A DNA stretch of 64,000 nucleotides, taken from Caproicibacter sp047777415 (GTDB lineage: Bacteria > Bacillota > Clostridia > Oscillospirales > Acutalibacteraceae). Each line of letters starts with the position of its first letter. Position 1 is the first letter of the stretch. The notes under the pieces were generated by a model, which did no database searches, was not told the origin of the DNA, and worked only from the letters and a program-made list of their open reading frames with translations. Below, in pieces: positions 60,204 through 64,000 of the stretch. The DNA lies in the NCBI GenBank assembly GCA_047777415.1, contig JBKEEO010000001.1:1302001-1366000 (forward strand), given 5' to 3'. The position numbers and the translations under genes were made by a program.

Positions 60204-61742
60204 ATGGAAGAACAGTATCTCCTGGGCGCGGATATTGGTACCTCCAGCATCAAGGTCACGGTTATTGATCAGAACGCCAAGGTTGTGGCTCAGGAAAGTG
60301 CCGCGTACCGTCTCATCAATCCCGACCAGGTCTCCGTTCAAATTGACACAGCGGACATGTGGAATGCCTTCACTGGCTGTGTCGGTTCCTTGGTCAGCAA
60401 GCACCAGGTGGATCCCACCAAGATCAAGGCTATCGGCATCTCCAGCCTGTGCCCCGGTCTTGCCGCCTTCGATAAAGACGGCAATGTGCTGGTTGACCCC
60501 ATCATTTACTCCGATCGCCGCAGCACCCAGGAAGCGGAAATTTTCCGGGAGACCATCAACGCTGAGCGGCTGTTTGAAATCACCGCCAACAGCGCTATGG
60601 CCGGCGCCATGTCTGGCACCTCCATGCTGTGGATCAAGCGCAACCTGCCCGATATTTACGAGCGCACTCGCTACTTCGGCCATGTCAATACTTTGATGGC
60701 CTGCATGTTGTGCGGTAATTTCGCCATCGACCACTCCAACGCCTCCTACACCCTGCTCTACGAGACCACGGGCCGAGGCGTGTGGTCGGAGGAAATTTGC
60801 AGTAAAATCGGCATCGACATCAACAAGTTGCCCCCCTTACATAAGTCTACCGATGTGGTGGGCACCCTGACACACCCTGTTCTGCTGGCTATGGGACTTC
60901 GCGCCGATACCAAAATCGTCATCGGCGGCGGAGACACAGCTTGCGCCACTTTGGCGGCCGGCGTGGTCAAGCAGGGCGATGTGTGTGAATCGGTGGGCAC
61001 CACCAACGTACTCACCGTGTGCGTGGAGCAGCCCAAGTTTTCCCATAACTTCATCAATCGCCGCCACGTGGTAGACGGAGCCTGGATCTACCAGGGCGCA
61101 ATGTCCCACACCGGCTCCTCCTATCAGTGGATGTACGACAACTTCTATCAGGACTACAAGGATTACCCCTCGGTCACCGGCAAGAAGGGCATGATGCTCA
61201 TGAACGACGATGCCGAACAGGCTGAGCCGGGAGCGGACGGACTAGTATTCCTGCCCTACATGATGGGTGAGCGCAGTCCTGTGTGGGATCCATACGCCAG
61301 AGGCGTATTCTTCGGGCTTTCCCTGAAGACCACCCGCCGGGAGATGAACCGGGCAGTGTTGGAGGGCTGTGCCTACGGCCTGCGGCAGCTCATCGAAATG
61401 GTAGAAGAAGTAACAGGAGAGAAGCTCACCCACTTTTCCTCCATTGGAGGCGGCGCCAAGAGCAAAGTCTGGGCCCAGATTAAGGCCGATATCACCGGCC
61501 GGGACATCACGGTGCTGGACATGAGCGATATGGCTCCCGTGGGTGCGGCCCTGCTGGCCGGCGTGGGTGCAGGCATATTCCAGGATGTCTATGAGGCTTC
61601 CGCCAAGGTTGAGAAGGCCGTCTACATGGAGATTCGCCACTCCGATGCCCACAAAGATGTATACAACCGGCGCTATCAGGTGTATACCCGTCTCTATCCC
61701 AGCGTGAAGAAGCTTTATAAGGTAAATCTAGGTATTGAATAA
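60204..61742 (+). CDS. FGGY-family carbohydrate kinase
   Basis: 512 aa. GADIGTSSIKVTVIDQ is the N-terminal phosphate-1 motif, DPIIYSDRRSTQEA the substrate-binding Arg/Asp region, VIGGGDTACATLAAGVV the phosphate-2 motif, FLPYMMGERSPVWDPYARG and FSSIGGGAKSKVWAQIKADITG the adenosine motifs. Nearest to xylulokinase/ribulokinase-like groups; the substrate is not assigned. CGAGGAGGGAATCCC gives a strong ribosome site. It would phosphorylate the sugar before aldol cleavage. Confidence 0.92.
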   Translation: MEEQYLLGADIGTSSIKVTVIDQNAKVVAQESAAYRLINPDQVSVQIDTADMWNAFTGCVGSLVSKHQVDPTKIKAIGISSLCPGLAAFDKDGNVLVDPIIYSDRRSTQEAEIFRETINAERLFEITANSAMAGAMSGTSMLWIKRNLPDIYERTRYFGHVNTLMACMLCGNFAIDHSNASYTLLYETTGRGVWSEEICSKIGIDINKLPPLHKSTDVVGTLTHPVLLAMGLRADTKIVIGGGDTACATLAAGVVKQGDVCESVGTTNVLTVCVEQPKFSHNFINRRHVVDGAWIYQGAMSHTGSSYQWMYDNFYQDYKDYPSVTGKKGMMLMNDDAEQAEPGADGLVFLPYMMGERSPVWDPYARGVFFGLSLKTTRREMNRAVLEGCAYGLRQLIEMVEEVTGEKLTHFSSIGGGAKSKVWAQIKADITGRDITVLDMSDMAPVGAALLAGVGAGIFQDVYEASAKVEKAVYMEIRHSDAHKDVYNRRYQVYTRLYPSVKKLYKVNLGIE

Positions 61743-61783
61743 GTCATACCAAATGAAATTAGAACGAAAGAGGAGTAAGGAAA

Positions 61784-62836
61784 ATGAAAAAGTGTGTCAG
61801 TTTGGTTCTGGCCCTGGTCATGGCCCTGACCTTAGTAAACTGCGGAAAGAGCACCAACAGCTCCGGCAGCAACGCTTCCAGTTCCGGTGCCTCCAGCTCT
61901 GGTGAGAAGGTCACCCTAAACGTCAGCGTTCCCGATGCCGACAACTCCTACATTTACGCTGCGGCTCAGGAGTTTAAGGACCGCGTGGAGGAGTACTCTG
62001 GTGGCAGCATTGAGCTGACCATTTATCCAAACGGTTCCCTGTATGGCGGCGACGGCAACTCCGGCGTGACCATGCTGTCCAGCGGATCCCTTGACATCAT
62101 GATTCTGGCTGCTTCCCTGTATGCCAGCTTCGAGCCGGGTTTCAACGTCATCTCCATTCCCTATATGTTTGACGACGTCCAGCAGCTGCAGGATTATCTG
62201 AACAGCGACACCGGCGTGGAGCTGTTCAACCGCGTTGAAGAGATGGGCATCACCTGCCTGGGCCGCTGGACCCGCAGTTTCCGTCAGGTTACCAACAACG
62301 TCAGGCCCATCACCTGCCCTGCTGACCTAGAAGGTCTGACCCTCCGCACACCTAACAACACTCTGTACGTCGACTTTTTTAAAGCCTGCGGCGTAAACGT
62401 CACTCCCATGGCTTTCAGCGAGGTTTACAATGCCCTGCAGCTGCACACCCTGGACGGTCAGGAGAACCCCGTGGACGTGCCCGCTACCAACAACTTTTAT
62501 GAGGTTCAGAGCTACATCTCTGGCACCAACCACATGGCTGACGCCTGGGTTGTGGGCATGAACACTGCTAAGTTACAAAGTTTATCTCAGGAGCAGCAGG
62601 ACGCTCTGTCCAAGGCTGCTGAGGAGTGTCAGCAGTGGTATGTGGACTATCAGGCTTCAACCGACGCCGACATGCTCAAGCTGTTGACCGACAACGGCAT
62701 GGAGTACAATGACCTGACCGAGGAGGGCTTCAACGAGTTTGTGGAGATTTCCAAGGGCCTGTATGATAACTTCCGCGCCATTGTGGAGGACGACACACTG
62801 TTTGACGCCACCCTGGCTTTCTGCGGCAAGGCCTAA
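61784..62836 (+). CDS. TRAP transporter substrate-binding lipoprotein, DctP family
   Basis: 350 aa. Lipoprotein signal peptide MKKCVSLVLALVMALTLVNC with the lipid-accepting Cys at 20, then a Ser/Gly/Asn-rich linker of about 25 residues. The DctP fold is marked by QEFKDRVEEYSGGSIELTIYPNGSLYG, SLDIMILAAS, the substrate-binding Arg region LGRWTRSFRQVTN and LEGLTLRTPNN, and FSEVYNALQLHTLDGQENP. Captures an organic acid or sugar acid outside the membrane for DctQM. AAGAGGAG precedes the ATG. Confidence 0.93.
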   Translation: MKKCVSLVLALVMALTLVNCGKSTNSSGSNASSSGASSSGEKVTLNVSVPDADNSYIYAAAQEFKDRVEEYSGGSIELTIYPNGSLYGGDGNSGVTMLSSGSLDIMILAASLYASFEPGFNVISIPYMFDDVQQLQDYLNSDTGVELFNRVEEMGITCLGRWTRSFRQVTNNVRPITCPADLEGLTLRTPNNTLYVDFFKACGVNVTPMAFSEVYNALQLHTLDGQENPVDVPATNNFYEVQSYISGTNHMADAWVVGMNTAKLQSLSQEQQDALSKAAEECQQWYVDYQASTDADMLKLLTDNGMEYNDLTEEGFNEFVEISKGLYDNFRAIVEDDTLFDATLAFCGKA

Positions 62837-62943
62837 ACTATACCCCGTTTTTCCGGTTTAACCCCAAAGTTTTGCCGATGCGGAGAAGCCGAAGTGCTTC
62901 TCCGCATCACTCTAAAAGAAAGAAGTGTGGAGGAGGGAAATCT

Positions 62944-63453
62944 ATGGAACGTAAACATTCCCCGCTGAGCAGGTTCTTTGATGTGATCGACAAGCTAGAG
63001 GATATTCTGTGCGGCAGTACCCTGGTGGCCCTGCTGCTGGTGGTTTTACTCCAGGTCTTCGGCCGCTGGCTGGGTAAGTCGTTCGCTTGGACGGAGGAGA
63101 GCACTCGTTTTCTATTCATCTGGATGATGTTCATCGCCGTGGCCGCCGGATTCAACCGGGCTGAGTCCTCCCGCGTGACCGTTTTGCTTCAGCATCTGCC
63201 CCGTATTATTCAAAAGTTGTGCACTGTTTTGTATTTCGTATTTTCCATCGGGTTCTTCTGCTTCATGGCGAAGTACGGCTTTGACTTGACCATGCAGAAA
63301 TTCACCATTAATGAAATGGGAGCTGCCGTGGCCCTGCCTTTGGGCTTCATCATGGTATGCGTCCCCATCTGCGGCGTTCTGGGGGTCATTGGTACCATTC
63401 AAAGCCTGCTGGAGTATTTTAAGAAAGTAGACATTGGAGGAGACAAGTCATGA
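62944..63453 (+). CDS. TRAP transporter small permease, DctQ family
   Basis: About 169 aa from ATG 62944 (GTGGAGGAGGG upstream; a longer frame from 62872 overlaps this site and a hairpin). Four hydrophobic helices; LLLVVLLQVFGRWLGKSFAWTEESTRFLFIWMMFIAVAAGF contains the DctQ hallmark W-T-E-E. Its stop overlaps the DctM start. CGGAGAAGCCGAAG...CTTCTCCG at 62880-62904 upstream is a small hairpin that may lower expression of the permeases relative to DctP. Confidence 0.92.
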   Translation: MERKHSPLSRFFDVIDKLEDILCGSTLVALLLVVLLQVFGRWLGKSFAWTEESTRFLFIWMMFIAVAAGFNRAESSRVTVLLQHLPRIIQKLCTVLYFVFSIGFFCFMAKYGFDLTMQKFTINEMGAAVALPLGFIMVCVPICGVLGVIGTIQSLLEYFKKVDIGGDKS

Positions 63454-64000
63454 GTGTGGCACTGCTTCTTATCTTTGTTGTTTTGGCGGCCCTGGGCGTG
63501 CCTATTGCCATTTCTCTGGGTTCTGCCGCCGTTATCGTTTTGATTACCATGGGCAACATGCCCTTGACCTCCGTGATTCAACTGATGTACACTTCCATGA
63601 ACAGCTTCATCATGGTGGCTGTCCCCCTGTTCATCCTTTCCGGTTCCATCATGGACGAAGGCGGCATTGCCGATAAGATCTATGACTTGGCTGACTCCTG
63701 CGTTGGTTGGATTTACGGCGGCCTGGGCCACGTGTCCGTCCTTTGTAACATCATCTTCGGGGCCATGTCTGGTTCCTCCGTGGCCGCCGTGGCCTCCATC
63801 GGCAAGATGAGCATCAACGCTATGGCCAAGAAGGGCTATCCTAAGGAGTACGGCGTGGGCATCAACCTAGCCGGCTGTATGCTGGCTTCGGTTATCCCGC
63901 CGAGCATTCTGATGATTGTGGCGGCCTCCACCGCCGGTGAGTCCATTGGTCAGGCGTTGATGGCCGGCATCATGCCAGGCATCTTCATCGGCGGCGCCTT
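63450..64000 (+). CDS. TRAP transporter large permease, DctM family (3' end outside window)
   Basis: ATG at 63450 overlaps the DctQ stop (ATGA); GGAGGAGAC precedes it. The visible 183 residues show an N-terminal helix (LLLIFVVLAALGVPIAISLG), MYTSMNSFIMVAVPLFILSGSIMDEGG and FGAMSGSSVAAVASIGKM, all DctM signatures, then SVIPPSILMIVAAST. The usual length is about 430 aa, so over half of the gene is beyond the window. Forms the ion-driven channel with DctQ. Confidence 0.93.
   Translation, partial: MSVALLLIFVVLAALGVPIAISLGSAAVIVLITMGNMPLTSVIQLMYTSMNSFIMVAVPLFILSGSIMDEGGIADKIYDLADSCVGWIYGGLGHVSVLCNIIFGAMSGSSVAAVASIGKMSINAMAKKGYPKEYGVGINLAGCMLASVIPPSILMIVAASTAGESIGQALMAGIMPGIFIGGA

Overview
The window looks like a chromosome segment of a spore-forming, single-membrane Clostridia (Oscillospiraceae/Ruminococcaceae-like Firmicute). 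The reasons are a full-length spoIIE, the order SRP RNA-dnaX-ybaB-recR-smpB-ssrA, a long-type purL with its glutaminase fused, an LCP cell-wall ligase, and TTGACA/TATAAT promoters with strong GGAGG ribosome sites. Species is not assigned.

Bases 1-24,320 are mostly conserved housekeeping DNA: the 3' end of purL, alr, a small membrane-protein gene split by an IS256-type element, trpS and an aminotransferase on the minus strand, spoIIE, a GIDE-like membrane protein, a four-gene export operon (TolC-like, MacA-like, MacB-type ATPase and permease) followed by a TetR regulator, two flavoproteins and a COG2426 membrane protein, an LCP protein, metG-tatD, an unrecognised coupled gene pair, and tRNA-Gln/tRNA-Pro.

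Bases 24,331-43,740 are an accessory zone built largely of insertion sequences (ISL3, IS256 of three types, IS3, IS30). Between them lie a PrpR_N-type regulator, a GntP permease and an MDR dehydrogenase; a malic enzyme; a decayed DUF1667 gene; and one orphan CRISPR-like repeat. Target duplications show much of the order of insertion: ISL3 was hit by IS256 (8 bp ATTACCGT), which was hit by IS3 (3 bp TCG). One IS256 copy has unmatched flanks and marks a recombination/deletion junction.

Bases 43,738-49,330 return to core genes: a family-4-type uracil-DNA glycosylase, sdpI/sdpR, SRP RNA, dnaX, ybaB, recR, smpB and tmRNA. Just downstream of the tmRNA gene (49,385-56,882) sits a second IS complex: an intact ISL3 element with perfect 8-bp duplications, then an IS3 copy containing an IS256 element, containing an IS110 element, containing an IS481-like element that left a 26-bp target duplication. 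The IS110 noncoding flanks hold two structured segments that may be its guide (bridge) RNA.

Bases 56,992-64,000 carry an operon with visibly more C/G-rich third codon positions than its surroundings: an RpiR-type regulator, a zinc polyol-type dehydrogenase, a class I DeoC/FbaB-type aldolase, an FGGY kinase and a TRAP transporter (DctP, DctQ, DctM; DctM runs off the window). Together they predict uptake, oxidation, phosphorylation and aldol cleavage of an unidentified sugar alcohol or sugar acid, with TGTAGT/ACTACA palindromes as likely regulator sites.
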